A DNA stretch of 64,000 nt from NCBI GenBank assembly GCA_036583965.1, contig JAZBQD010000014.1, positions 1,637,001-1,701,000 of the forward strand. The letters are read 5' to 3'. Of this stretch, positions 1 through 11,827 are shown piece by piece. Position 1 is the stretch's first letter. Each line of letters opens with the position of its first letter. The translations under genes and the position numbers were made by a program. Origin of the DNA: Prunella strophiata. Its lineage: Eukaryota; Chordata; Aves; Passeriformes; Prunellidae. Below the pieces are notes generated by a model. It ran no database searches, was not told the DNA's origin, and saw nothing but the letters and a program-made list of their open reading frames with translations.

Positions 1-39
1 AAACCCTCAAAAAACCAACAAATCCAATACCCAACCTCT

Positions 40-64
40 GTATGTGTGTGTGTGTATGTGTGTT
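40..64. repeat. (TG)n microsatellite, short
   Basis: An alternating TG run, interrupted by two TA steps, covers about 25 bases. It is a simple dinucleotide repeat with no sign of function. Confidence 0.8.
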
Positions 65-202
65 TGGTTTTGCTCTAAGCTTGTTTTGCAGGCTTGTCAT
101 CATTTTCTACCAGGAATATGAAAGTGAAGAAACTAAAGTGGTTTTGGGGTTTTTTTCTTGGTTGGTTGAGTTTTTTTTAAGTGATTCTGGGGGTAATCTT
201 CC

Positions 203-205
<3 letters not shown>

Positions 206-235
<30 letters not shown>
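206..235. repeat. poly-A run (30 bases)
   Basis: An uninterrupted run of 30 A. There is no recognisable retroposon body upstream, so it is treated as a homopolymer microsatellite rather than a retrocopy tail. Confidence 0.85.
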
Positions 236-237
<2 letters not shown>

Positions 238-1024
238 GGTTTGCACTTGTCTGTTCTCTGCCCCAAGTTTGGAAACTCTCATCTAACTCTTACTAGAGCT
301 CTAATCTTGTAAAAAAAACTTCTGTGGGCTTGCCTTTTGTTCCTGAGAATGTTTTTGCTGAGTTTAGATTTGGAGTTATGAGGTGCATGGTGTTCAGCTA
401 AGACTTGCAGTACACCTGTGAAAAGAGAAAATAGTGAAATTGTAAAATCCTACAGATGTGGAAGATGAGTTAGAAAGGGCTTACCCCCCTGAAAAGACAC
501 CCTGTGTCTGCTGTACCTCCTTTTTTTGAGGTTCCTCAAGTGCTCTCTAATGTCTGTTTGGTTCTGAGCATACACCAAATACATCTGTGCAAAGGTTTAC
601 TTAATCCACTGAAATAAGAGATTTACATGTTGGTTGCACTTTCATACTTGTTCTGTTCATGTTTATTTGGTTTATATAACTTTAGTATGCTTATTCTGAT
701 ATTTTTACTTTCTTCTGATGCAGCTGTTGTGAAAATTTTATAAATCATTCAATGAAGCACTGCTGCAGTGTGCTTGCAGGGGGTATTCCAGGTACAAGAG
801 ATTTCCATGAGCTCAAGGAAACAGGCAGGTGAGGTATTTGAATTTTTTGGGTTTTTTTTTTTTTTGTTACAGCTGATGGGAATGCTTACTGTAAGAAAAG
901 ATAGTTAAAAATTAACAGGCAGATGCAACTTGGCTCTAAAGTCCCTGCTCAGAAGTTGCTCAGGGCTGGAGGTGTGATCAGAGGATATCAGCTATGTCAT
1001 CTGGTTTGCTTTGCGGAGGTTTTT
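236..1024. other. Unannotated non-coding sequence
   Basis: AT-rich sequence with many stops in all frames. It contains a T13-type run near 848-865 and nothing else that I can assign. Confidence 0.6.
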
Positions 1025-1340
1025 GCAGAATCACAGAATGGTCTGGGTTGGAAGGGACCTTAAAGATCATCCATTTCCAACCCTCTGCCTTGGGCAGAGA
1101 CACTTACCCTATCCCAGGGTGCTCACAGCCCCATCCAGCCTGGCCTTGGAACACTGCCAGGGATGGGGCAGCCACAGCTTCTCTGGGCACCCTGTGCCAG
1201 GGCCTCCCCACCCTCAGGGTAAAGATTTTTTTCCTGATATCTTCTCTAACCCTACTGTCTTTCAGTTTGAAACCATTCTCCCTTGTCCTGTTCTGCTGTT
1301 GCTTGCTCACAAAACAAAAGTTACTAAAGGGTCCAAAAGA
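1025..1340 (-). mobile_element. CR1 LINE 3' end, 5'-truncated, antisense
   Basis: The segment opens with AATCACAGAATGG followed by the GGTTGGAAGGGACCTTAAAGATCAT-type block. This is the reverse complement of the CR1 3' untranslated tail, so the element lies on the minus strand with its 3' end near 1025. Diagnostic blocks follow in order: CCTTGGGCAGAGACAC, CCCCATCCAGCCTGGCCTTG, CCAGGGATGGGGCA, CTCTGGGCACCCTGTGCCAGG, then a pyrimidine-rich stretch and TTTCAGTTTGAAACCATT. The copy keeps roughly the last 300 bases of a several-kb LINE, which is normal 5' truncation by target-primed reverse transcription. The open frames across it are not genes. Confidence 0.93.
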
Positions 1341-4300
1341 ACTTTAGTCTTTTTTTTTTTTTTTTTCTTTTGTGGCTATTTTGACATTTGTTTTTGAAAT
1401 AGCAGGAAGCTGAGATCACTAGGCTTGAGCCAATATTAGTGTAACAGGCAGAATTTGATATTTTACTATTCCATATACATTGAAACCACTGCAACAGGAC
1501 AGAGAGACTTTACAGGAAGCTTAGCATCAATACTGAGGATATGGCAGCTTGTTAAAAATCAAATGCTGTGGTACTAAGTGTTGTACTTGAGATGTGAATT
1601 GTCCAAATTCTTATTTCAAGCCCTCTGCAGAGGGAAGAACAGAATCCAGGTCTCTGTTCCCATTATTTGAACTTAACTACATAAACACATCCCTTGCCTA
1701 AACAGCAGACATGATGACCAAATTAGGGTGTTGCACATGTTAAAGAATGTACTGCCTGGGACTTTTTATTTCTTTTAGCAAAACAACAACAACAAAAAAG
1801 TTAAGAAGACTGAGATGATTTGTTGTGTGTATTTGGTATGCATATAATTTAAAGCATTAGAGAAATTAAGTTTAATTGAAGATTAATAAATGTGAATGTT
1901 TCTTTCCTGAAAGACTATTTTTCTCCAGCCCTTCCTAGAACTAAGTGGAACTGAGAAAATTTATAATAGGAGGAACTCCTGAATATGCATTTTTCTGTCC
2001 ATTTTCTATTATTACTGCTACATTTTCATTTTACAAGGGCATAGACAGAGATTTTTTAATTTCTTCACACATGTAGGACAAATATTAAATTTCTTCTACA
2101 TCAACACCCATACAAAACTTCACAGCAAAAGTTGCTTATCTATCTAAGCAACACCATTTCAATTTGCAATGAATTCTTTTGTTGATCAGCTTGTTGAAAA
2201 GTTTTGATTACCATGAAGCTTGAGGGAAGGTATCACTTGCTAGAAGAAATGCTGCAAAGTGACTATACATAGATTTTAATGAATGATTTGCCTAGATCTG
2301 GACTTGTATATAGAAGTTTGTGGTAGATGTTGTAGTAATGCCACTTTAAATTGTTTAGCTGTTTGCTTTCTTTGAGTGCTGACAGTCTTTATGTGCTACT
2401 TGTACAATTGTCACTTTCTGCTCCTTCCATTACCAAATCTGTCTATTCTGGAATGGTTTTACCTTCATTACTCATGGGTGTAAATATGTCTGTAAGGTTA
2501 GAGGTGCACAGGAAACAGTTAATCTCTCTAGGGAGCAGAAGATCACATGTGAGTTTCAGTTCTGGTGGTCAAAAATGAGTGAAATCTGTGCTGCTCAAGT
2601 GACAAGTGAATAAACTTTGTTTACACATATAAGGCTCTGCTACAAATACAGTAGGCTTCTAAGAGGCATAAAGAAAAGAAATTATTAACCAAAGATTTAT
2701 TTTTTTTTCAGTAAACCTGGTAGGGGATTGATTTTGAATTGCTTAGGCTAAAAGTTTTCAGAGTTCTGCAGGTCACTGGTCAAATGTGGTCACTTTACAT
2801 TTCATGCCCAGTTCTGTAGATTGGGATGTCTGTGGCTTGATGCCAAGACCTCTGAGAGTCAAAAACTGCTTGTGGAGAAAATTAACATCAGAAAAACGTG
2901 TACTTCCCATTTTGGCTGCTGCAAAGAAGGTGGAATTGGGAGTATAGATCCAAAAAGCTCCATTAGGAACCACTGGCTGAAGGAGGTGCTGTTTGCTGTG
3001 TATGGCATAGAATTTCTATAATTTGGTGAGGTCTGTGTCCCTGCAGAATTAGTCTCTTTTGGTTTATGGAGTAATGTCTTCCAGGTAAGATCTTTAAAGT
3101 CCACTTTCCACCAAATCTTCAGGTGGTGTGCTTTAAATTTTGCATCTGCTACTCTAACTCTAGCTGGCCAATTTGGCCAGGGTGTCTAAAACCACAGCAA
3201 AACTAACAAAACTAGGAGAACAGGATTTTCAGCTGAATTTGATGTTTTCATCATCTATAGCCTTGGATACATTCCTCAGTGGAATACACAGAGGTATTTA
3301 TTCACAACAGAAAGAAAAGCTGATAGAAATCATCCCAGTTATTTATCTTTGTGTGGTGCAATGGAAGAGGTGAAAACTGCCATTCTCCTCCTCAAAATGC
3401 TGAACTGCTCTTAGAGGCAGGTTGTTTTATTTCAGGACTGAAATTTTATCTTACTGGCCAGGAGAAAGTGCTTGCTTTGGGGTTTTTGCAGCAGAAATTA
3501 CAAATTTGTTCAATGATAAAGCACAGTTAGTGCACAAGGTAAAGCATCAAGCTGATTTTAAGGGTTTTTTTTACTTTTAAGTACATTCCTGAACCCTCTG
3601 CTTGACATCTGTTCTACCCAAACTTTAGGACACAGATTAGCTTTTGAATGTATAAGCATGAAGGGACTAGCACAAGACAAAGACTTCTTCATTTCACTGC
3701 AATGCAAATATCACAACATTAAGATAGTCTCATAATATGGCTTGAACTGCCATATGAAAGCTTAAAAAAAAATCCTTCCTGACTAATTAAGGTGTTAATG
3801 ACAAGAGGCAAGGGATTTTTAATGGTATATATATTCCTTATATGTAATTATTGTACCTTCTAATTTTAGACAGAATTTTGCTTTGCTTGAGGCTCATATA
3901 AGAGACTTTTCCCAGCAAACAGAAATCTTTAAACATTTAACCTAATCCAAATTCAGGAAAATGTGAGCTGCAAGGCTAAATTCTCACAGAGGATGCTTAT
4001 ACCCAAATCCAAACATAAAAAAGACAATTTTTATTTTCAGTGCCAAGGGGAATGTTATCTTAACTTACAGAGCTCTATCTGTAACAGAACAGAATTTGTG
4101 TTCTTTAATTACATTCTGTACTATTTTTTTTTGTAATTTATATTAAAAATTAAACACTGTATACAGAGGAAGTTATTGATAATCTCAGTAGAAATTTAAA
4201 AAAAATAAAAGAAATCTGTTTCTGTAATTGAATTTTCCAGAAAGGAATATTGCTTATTGAGATAATTCTAAGTGTTTGGGATTTTAATGCTACTTTTAAC

Positions 4301-4795
4301 ATTAGAAAAAAATTAGTTACTTTCCAGATATGCTTAGCAAAATTTTTAAAATAAGACAGGAAATATCATCCTAAAATAATTAAACACTCTTGTGATAGAG
4401 AAATATTTATTTAAGATTTAAAAAACCCAGGCTCAAGTACCTGACTTGAATCAAATAACTGTTTAAAATTCTAAATTCTGTTTCTTACATCCCAGGTGCA
4501 AAACAAGGGATGAAACCAGTTTTTATTCTCTGTCACAGATGTTATTTATACAAGAAATTAAAAACAAACAAACAAACTCCCCCAAAAAATCTCACAAACC
4601 AAAAACAGCTGTGGTAAAAAGTGCTGCAAGAAGCCATGACATTTCAAGGAAGATTAACCTTTGCCACCAAGTTATTTGGTACATTGTTTTTTGGTTTTTT
4701 TCCCTTTTTTCCTTACCTAAATTTCCATCTCTGATTTGAAAAAAATTATGACCAAATATGATTTCTGGTGGTTTGCTCATTTGGATGCTCACATG
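1341..4795. other. Unannotated AT-rich non-coding sequence
   Basis: No element or gene was recognised over about 3.4 kb. All open frames are below 85 codons. A splice-donor-like CAGGTAAGAT occurs near 3083 (plus strand) without any convincing exon around it. (AAAC)n occurs at about 4563-4578. Confidence 0.6.
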
Positions 4796-5400
4796 AAGAA
4801 AGAAAAGAAAAAAAGAAAGGAAAGGGGAAAGGAAAGGGGAAAGGAAAGGAAAGGAAAGGAAAGGAAAGGAAAGGAAAGGAAAGGAAAGGAAAGGAAAGGA
4901 AAGGAAAGGAAGGAAAGGAAAGGAAGGAAAGGAAAGGAAAGGAAAGGAAAGGAAAAGGAAAGGAAAGGAAAGGAAAGGAAAGGAAGGAAAGGAAAGGAAA
5001 GAAAGGAAAGGAAAGGAAAAGGAAAGGAAAGGAAAGGAAAGGAAAGGAAAGGAAAGGAAAAGGAAAGGAAAGGAAAGGAAAGGAAAGGAAGGAAAGGAAA
5101 GGAAAAGGAAAGGAAAGGAAAAGGAAAGGAAAGGAAAGGAAAAGGAAAGGAAAGGAAAAGGAAAGGAAAGGAAAGGAAAAGGAAAGGAAAGGAAAGGAAA
5201 GGAAAGGAAAGGAAAAGGAAAGGAAAGGAAAGGAAAGGAAAAGGAAAGGAAAGGAAAGGAAAAGGAAAGGAAAGGAAGGAAAGGAAAGGAAAAGGAAAGG
5301 AAAGGAAAGGAAAGGAAAAGGAAAGGAAAGGAAAGGAAGGAAAGGAAAGGAAAGGAAAGGAAAAGGAAAGGAAAGGAAGGAAAGGAAAGGAAAGGAAAAG
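4796..5400. repeat. (GGAAA)n polypurine microsatellite, about 605 bp
   Basis: One strand is entirely G and A for about 600 bases. It is built from GGAAA units interspersed with GGAA and GGAAAA variants and starts in a looser A-rich G/A tract. Two overlapping plus-strand frames stay open right across it and would encode only K, E, G and R. They are artefacts of a stop-free repeat, since a GGAAA array has no TAA, TAG or TGA. The mirror-symmetric polypurine/polypyrimidine nature makes intramolecular triplex (H-DNA) possible. The mixture of unit lengths shows slippage plus point change. Confidence 0.97.
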
Positions 5401-7179
5401 TATATTAGAAAATTAGCACAAACTGTATTTATATTTTTTTCTACAGTCTAGAAACAAGTGTCCCATATAGAAAAATTGTGGGAACTACAACTGATGGCTT
5501 TCCCGTAAAATACATGGAAGAAATAAGGGCCTGGAAACAGATGATACAAGCAAAATATCAGATTAGAAGCTTTCCCTGCCTGTGAAGTAGGAAAAACAGA
5601 CCACAGTGAACTTTGAAATGGATTGAAGAGCCAGTCCCTGTTAATGTTGAGGGCTGAAAGTGACACCCAACCCATTTCTGCTGTGATGGCCAACCCTTTT
5701 CAGTGATCACTGATGCTTGTAGAGTCTGCATCCTGATGAAAGTCCTGCTAAAAGTTCTAAATAAGTCACAGGGAGATAAACCAGTGCTGGAATTTGCAGC
5801 ATTTTAAGGGTTCTGCAGTAAAATGCTGGCACAAATGTTCTTATCTCAGGTGGACAGGTGAGATAAGCTGATCTGCAGGGGAAGCCAGGACTTTCTGCAT
5901 GGGGAGTGTTGATCTGTAATGTCCTGGCCTCTGCTTGGGGCCCTTCAGGTTTAATGTCAGCTCTTTCAATATTTAAAAAAGGCTCCAGGTTGCCTCCATG
6001 GGTTCAGAGATGAAGGGAGGCTCCAGCTGAGTGTGTTCCCGTGTCATTGTCAATTCTCCCCACTCTCAAAATCAGATCCTTGTGCACTTTTTTGGTTGTA
6101 GATATATTCTGAAAAATCTTTGAACAGTATATATGAAGCAGAGGATATTTTTTTCCCTTGCTGTAAATCCATTACTTGAATCATTATGGAGTGTGAGAAG
6201 GAGGGACACTAGTTTCTTTTTAAAGATTTTATGTTTTCTTATTATATATTTAATGTATTTTTTTTGATGCTTACCTGTGTTAAGTGTTAAAAAATTTGTC
6301 TGTGAGTTATATGGCATCTCATGCTGGTATATTTCAGATTAGGCTTTTATTAGGTCACAGCATAAGCATAAACAAGCAATTACTAAACTCTTAATTTCTG
6401 CTAGATTAGTGCAGTGAAGTTCAGAGTGCAGAAGTTGTGTTATGGCCAATACATATCAGAAGAATAAAGTAGAAAATGAAAATAGTCAACATTTATTCAC
6501 AACTAGTCTGTGGGAGATGTTAACATCTAAATAAAATATGATAAATGTATCAGAATACAAACATTGTAGGAAAATACAGAGCTGTTTCTAGCTCTGTGGT
6601 TGCCATGGTTTAGATCCAGGAAAACACTCAAGAAAAGATTTAATGTTCATCTTGAGCTGATAAAAAGTTGTTTACATCCAACTCTGCCCTCTGTTTCTTC
6701 CTGTGGCTTCTTGTGATTTCTGTAGAATTCAATCTTATGGTCTGGCAGCCCCTTGGGTTGGATGGGTTTGCTGATATGATAGAAAAATAAACTGAAAAAA
6801 AGTTTTGCATTTGGTTTTACCTTGAATCACTTAACTGAATTGACCCAACACTGCATCCCAAGTAGTGGGACAGAGAGGATGTGGGAATATGTAACCATGA
6901 GCAAGATAAAGGACACAGCTGCACCTTTCAAAAGTAGCCTGTAGTTGGAAGAGCTTTAGAAGAGTTTTTAGCTAATTTTTAGCTAGATTTTTAGCTAAAC
7001 AGGTCTCTGGGAAGAGCTTTTCTGCATCCCAGGCATTCTCTGTCTTTGAAAGATCATGGAGATTGATGTCACAGAACCTTTGATGATTGGGAAAAGATGT
7101 GTTTTGCACCCATCCTCAGGAAAAGCACAGAAGGGACAGTATCTTATGGGAAGGGATCATCTCCTCTGCTCAGCATTCA
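5401..7179. other. Unannotated non-coding sequence
   Basis: No gene or repeat family was recognised. A small local triplication of a TTTTTAGCTA motif lies at about 6965-6998. Confidence 0.55.
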
Positions 7180-7535
7180 TTAGACCATGCCTGGAAAACC
7201 ACTTTTGGTTTTGCCATCCCTTTGCCCTGGAAGAACACTGAGTGACTGGAGTAAGAGCAGCAAAGGCTGCCAAGATGACAAAGGGGTCTGGAGCACTTTC
7301 CCTGGGAGGAGAGGGATCTTCCAGCCCCCAGCACATGTGAGGAGCTGGTTGGGAAGCTGAAACCAGGCTCTTGATGTGGGGCACTGTGGGAGGACAAGGC
7401 ACAGCAGGCTCAGATTAAAAAGGGAGAGTTTCAGATTGGATAAAAGGGAAATCCTACCTGCCATGAGGACAACCAGACAGCCCAACAGATTGCCCATCCT
7501 CATAGACTGGCTAGGGAAATGATAACCAGTGACAC
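7180..7535 (+). mobile_element. Probable CR1 LINE 3'-region fragment, sense, diverged
   Basis: Diverged but colinear matches to the 3' part of CR1 ORF2 and beyond can be followed. They begin at a CATTAGACCATGCCTGGAAAA-like start, then GCAAAGGCTGCCAAGATGA, GGTCTGGAGCACTTTCCCTGGGAGGAGAG, a CCAGGCTCTTGATGTGG segment, GGGAGAGTTTCAGATTGGATAAAAGG and an ACAGCCCAACAGATTGCCC end. The orientation is plus. The segment stops at the left edge of the solo LTR (7536) and lacks the terminal CR1 octamer repeats. The boundaries are approximate. A database search could reassign it to a related CR1 subfamily. Confidence 0.55.
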
Positions 7536-7997
7536 TGATGCCTCAGGTTTTAGCTTTTTATATGTTTCAGATTCTGTGCTGCTTTAGTGTGTGGGTCTGA
7601 GCTTCACATCAGGGCATGGTGAGCTCTGTGCACAGAGCAGGGAGACAAAACAATTCCTGCTCCAGCTGGGCACCAAGGACAAATGATCCAAATCTCAGCC
7701 CAGGAGCACAAACAGCGTGGGCTGAGGAGAGAAAAACAAGCAGGGTGGGACTGCAGGGGCTAAAGCTGGAATGGGACATTTAACTCCAAGGTGCAAATGG
7801 AGCAGAACTGATCACAGTGAGAGACCCCGTGACCATTGGTGCATTTTGGGACCATTTTGGTTCATCTTGGGTGCAGCCCTGGCTGGGCTCTGGTGCTGCC
7901 CAAGGTGGATCCATGGAGGAGATCCTTTGAATAAATCCCTGCTTTATTCTTTAACTCTGCCCAGCCTCTGCTCTAGGTCAGCCTTCACAAGGCATCA
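7536..7997 (+). mobile_element. Solo LTR of an avian endogenous retrovirus, 462 bp
   Basis: The segment begins TGATGCC and ends GGCATCA. This is a perfect 7-base terminal inverted repeat of the TG...CA type expected of an LTR. Near the 3' end lies an AATAAA polyadenylation signal (about 7930), followed by CCCTGCTTTATTC and a pyrimidine-rich R/U5-like tail, as is familiar from LTRs in songbird genomes. No primer-binding site, gag/pol/env sequence or second LTR is present. It is therefore a solo LTR, normally left by recombination between the two LTRs of a provirus. The flanking tetranucleotides are ACAC (left) and ACAT (right), possibly a 4-base target duplication with one change. The retroviral class is not determined. 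Confidence 0.8.
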
Positions 7998-8033
7998 ACA
8001 TGAGTTCCCCACTGGACCATTGGAAGGGTTGTG

Positions 8034-8162
8034 ATCAGTGTCACAAAGTCCAGAAGAGGTCCAGTCACTAATGGTGTCCCCCAGACATCAATAATGAGGC
8101 CAATGTTGTCTGATATCCTCAATCACAACCTGGATGATAGGACAGAGTACCTTGCTCTGTGG
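8034..8162 (+). mobile_element. CR1 LINE reverse-transcriptase fragment, sense
   Basis: The stretch matches the part of CR1 ORF2 that encodes the reverse-transcriptase palm. GTCACTAATGGTGTCCCCCAG corresponds to a VTSGVPQ-like motif. The next bases are a degraded GSVLGP-like block, and AACCTGGATGATAGGACAGAG corresponds to the NDLDDGTE motif. The copy ends before the catalytic FADD box and contains a frame-breaking change (ATATCCTCAATCACAACC in place of the usual ATCTTCATCAATGACC). It is an inactive scrap. It lies downstream of a fragment from a more 3' part of CR1, so the two are not one colinear insertion. Confidence 0.7.
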
Positions 8163-10375
8163 TACCCTTATTTGATGGTAAACTTAGTTGAAATGTCCTT
8201 TTAAGTCCATTCCCACTTCATTTATGATTGAGCCACAAAAAACATCCTTAAAAGATCTTGGAAGTTCTTTAAGGTACTGTTGTTGCAAGATGTAATCCAT
8301 GTGAAAAGGTGCTGAGGACTCCAAAATCCATCAGCCAGAACATAATGCACTGTGTGATTTTGCTTACATTCTCTAATGGGCTTTTAAATACTCTTTTAAA
8401 ACAGTCCCAGAGAATTTGCAAGTAGAGTGTAATTGGAGTTATTTATTAGTTTATTGTAGTGTGTCATTCTAGTGAGAACACTCCAGTGACTCTGAGTAGA
8501 ACTGCCCTTGGAAAACTGGCACTTACATGCCTGAGGTTTTTAATAAGCCTCTGATACTAAAGCTATGATTTGGCTTAAAATTTTATGGCCAGTTTTTCTA
8601 ATTAAATGCTTCATCTTTTCATTTAATGCTACTTCATGTTTTACTAAGTGCAGTTTCATCAGAATAAGGTGCTTACAGTCCAAGTGTTCAGGCATAGAGT
8701 TCTACTGCTGACAAAAATGATGACAAGTAGATATTTTGGTTATGTTTTGTATCTAGATTAAAACTGAGATTCTGAAGTGGTTTTTATAATCCAAATTCCT
8801 ACTAATAATTATATTGTTGATGTACTTTTTGAACTTTTCTCTGTTTGGGCAATGGAAATTGTTGCAGCTGGGTATGGCCAGTGTTATTTTCAGGTCCTCC
8901 CTAAGGGTTTTGTTTTGCTTGGTGCAGTGGATAATGCAAGCAGTTCAGGGCTAGAATTACTAATTTAGAGGTATTGCCATTAGAAATAAAACCAAAGGCT
9001 TGGAATATTTTTCTTGGTCTCAAATCTAGTAGGAGCTGGTCCAACTCAAGTTTGTCTTGATTGTACCACACTAAAAATGTATCTGGCAAGGACCTATTTA
9101 CAGCACAGGAGATCTTGCACCTTTCTGGCTTATAAACAACAAGAGGAAAATACAACATATTCAGAGAAATCTTTTGGGTTTGGGTTGTATTTAGCTCGTT
9201 CTGTTTAGGGTTTTTTGGTTTTTCTTGTTTAGTTTTCCTTGAGGGCAATGTGTAAATTTATTGCTGACATTCTCTGGACTTTCTTTGGCTGTGAGAAGTT
9301 CCTGCAGACTGGCTCTTATGAGAAATTTATAAATGATTTTATTTTCATGCACACAGTGAGGATAATGGTAGCAAAAAAAAAAATAAAAATCAAAGGTAGC
9401 TGTAGGATTCTGGAATTCAGGAATAGAAACAAACCCCAGGTATATAACACTACAGAGCATATTGTAGAGGCACTAATGGGGATTATGACTGTGAGGAAAA
9501 AATACCTCAGGGTTTAACATCTGAATCTTGAATTGTTTTAGATGCTTTGTGTGCCCACAGCTGTTGACTGCTGCTGAAAAAAGCAGGAGGGAAAAGAAGA
9601 ATAGAAACAGCCGTTCATCAGCAGGTATTTTCATGTAAATACCCAGTTGCAGACAGTTTATTTCAGAATTAGTTCACTGGAATTTTAATGAGCTGAGGTT
9701 CTATATGAAGCTTTAATTAGTGTATAGAAAACTGTGACTGCTCAGAACACACTTACACAGTGGTGACAACTCAGTGTGTGGGGTGGGAAGAATCTCTGTT
9801 TCCAGTAGAGCTAAACAATTTGGAAAAGATGCACAGAAAGCCAGGAACCAAGCAGACTCTTACTGGATGGATTTGCAAAAGCAGGCAAACCAAACAGGGG
9901 AAAAGACATCCCATTTTAGCATGTTCTGCTGGGGACAACTCTTTGTGGTAAAAGTGCTGCAGTGAAGGTAATGAATTTTGGATTTGAAACCCTCCTTCTG
10001 CTGGATTATGTCTTTGCTTGTCTTTTTGTTCTGTTTCCCTTTGGAGGCCTGCTGGTGTCTCAGAATCAATTGTTGCCCAGAAGGCAATGAAATAGGAGAA
10101 TTTTAATGGTCCTGCAACTTGATGATTTGCATTACAATGCTGCTGCTCCATTTAAAGGGCTCAAATCTTTTCACTGTAAAAGTCTTGAGTTTGATAAACC
10201 AAGAGTGTTTTGAGTGTGGACCTATCACAATTTATAAAATGCAGCCTTAGTCAGTGCTTACCTTCTAGATATGGTTAAGAATCAGAGATTTTCCACTTTG
10301 TTATTAAATTGATCTGCAGATTCCATCAGAGATACAAGTAGATTTTGTTTTCTTTATCATATCCTTGGTTTGATT

Positions 10376-10379
<4 letters not shown>
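8163..10379. other. Unannotated non-coding sequence
   Basis: No gene or named repeat was recognised. Open frames reach only 126 codons (minus strand, 9771-10151), start at a non-ATG codon and show no domain. Confidence 0.55.

Positions 10380-10408
<29 letters not shown>
10380..10408. repeat. poly-A run (29 bases)
   Basis: An uninterrupted A tract that follows TTTATT and is followed by GAAATC. There is no visible retroposon body. Confidence 0.85.
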
Positions 10409-10410
<2 letters not shown>

Positions 10411-11827
10411 AATCATAAACCCTTCTGTTTGTTGAACTGAAAACAAATGGATGTAGGTCTCCAGTGAGCTGAGCTGGGTCAATGGGGATATTTTCTGCCT
10501 GTCTGAATCATAGTGAGATTTTTTATGTTCACTTTGTGTGTCATAAGACTATCATTTATAAGATAAGAGCCTCATCCTGTTCCTGCTGAAGTCAATGGGT
10601 GTTTTTGCAATTGCTTTCCAACAGCAGTAGGATTGATGACTGGAACTCAGCAGCTGCTGAAAGGTTAGTTTTAAAGCAGAATTGTGGTCAGAAAAGCAAA
10701 GTGACCCTGTCAAGCTGACATGCTGAGAGCACTACATTTATTTTTTCTCCTGTGACATCCAGACCAAATCTGCTCAGTTTACAAGTCAAACATTTTTTAT
10801 TGACTTCCAGAACTGCAAAGTCAGCCTCAGTCTGGAGAATCAAAGCTGTTACTTCTGCTCCATTCTGCAGAAGATTGAACATTTAGAGCTTGGCTGGCTG
10901 GCATGGCACTGATGTGTGGCTGAATCCAGCCTGTCCCAGCTCTGCAGGGTGAAAGCTGCTACAGGAAAAATGTATTTGTGAGGACAGCAAACAGACATGG
11001 CTTGCAGAGATAAGGAGATATATTGGGGAAGTAAAGGCCATTTTTAGATCTTGCTTCTGGTTCTACCTACACTTTAATCCTTATGGAGTGTGTAGGATAC
11101 CTACACTTATCCTTATCATGCCTTGATAAAGACTTAACGTTTTCATGTTGTTTCAGTCTGAGGCTACAGCCTAAACTGTCTTCATATGTTTTCCAAAAGT
11201 GCTTGCTTTTTATGATAAAGCTCATTTCAAGGTCAGTTTAAAACTTCAGAAGCCAAATCTGAAAGAGGTGACTCCTTCCAGAACATGCAATTCCTTGTTG
11301 ACTCTGAAGGGCTCACCAAGATCAGGAATATGGATTGGAGAGGTAATTCAGTTTATTATTTAAGAGACCTTAACATTATATAATTGCAGGTGGGGCTTCA
11401 TCAGATGCTGGCTTGTCACATCTGTGCTTTAATCTGAGCCTGACCTCAGAATTCTGGTGTGGCTTGCTAATTTCTTGTTTTATACCATATATACCATGTT
11501 GGATAACGTTTGATGGAAACCTGCTGCCTGAACCTGGAGCTATTTTTAAGGGCAGCCAAGTATTAATGACTCTTCTGTGGGTGTGAGCATACACTGCACT
11601 GCAGGCACAGAGTGTGTGGTGGTTGGGCTCATCCCCCATCAATGGGCCCCAGCTGTGCAGCCCAGGTGAGCAGCATGGCAGGGAAGGAGCCATGGAGTGC
11701 CCAGGGGCACTGACCAACCCCAGAGGGAGCAGAGGGCACACAGGTGCAGGGCATCAGCAGCAGGGATGAAAGGCTGGGCTGAGGGACACGAGGGGCAGAT
11801 GCTGCAGCCCTCTGGGGTGGAGAGGTG
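10409..11827. other. Unannotated non-coding sequence
   Basis: Nothing was assigned. A slightly GC-richer patch (about 11620-11827) runs into the minisatellite. Confidence 0.55.

Noticed and set aside
994..1397. Open frames of 117 and 128 codons
   Set aside because: They read through an antisense CR1 3' untranslated tail, which is not coding.
4736..5451. Two overlapping open frames of over 220 codons encoding K/E/G/R repeats
   Set aside because: They lie wholly in the (GGAAA)n tract, which cannot contain stop codons. No real protein is implied.
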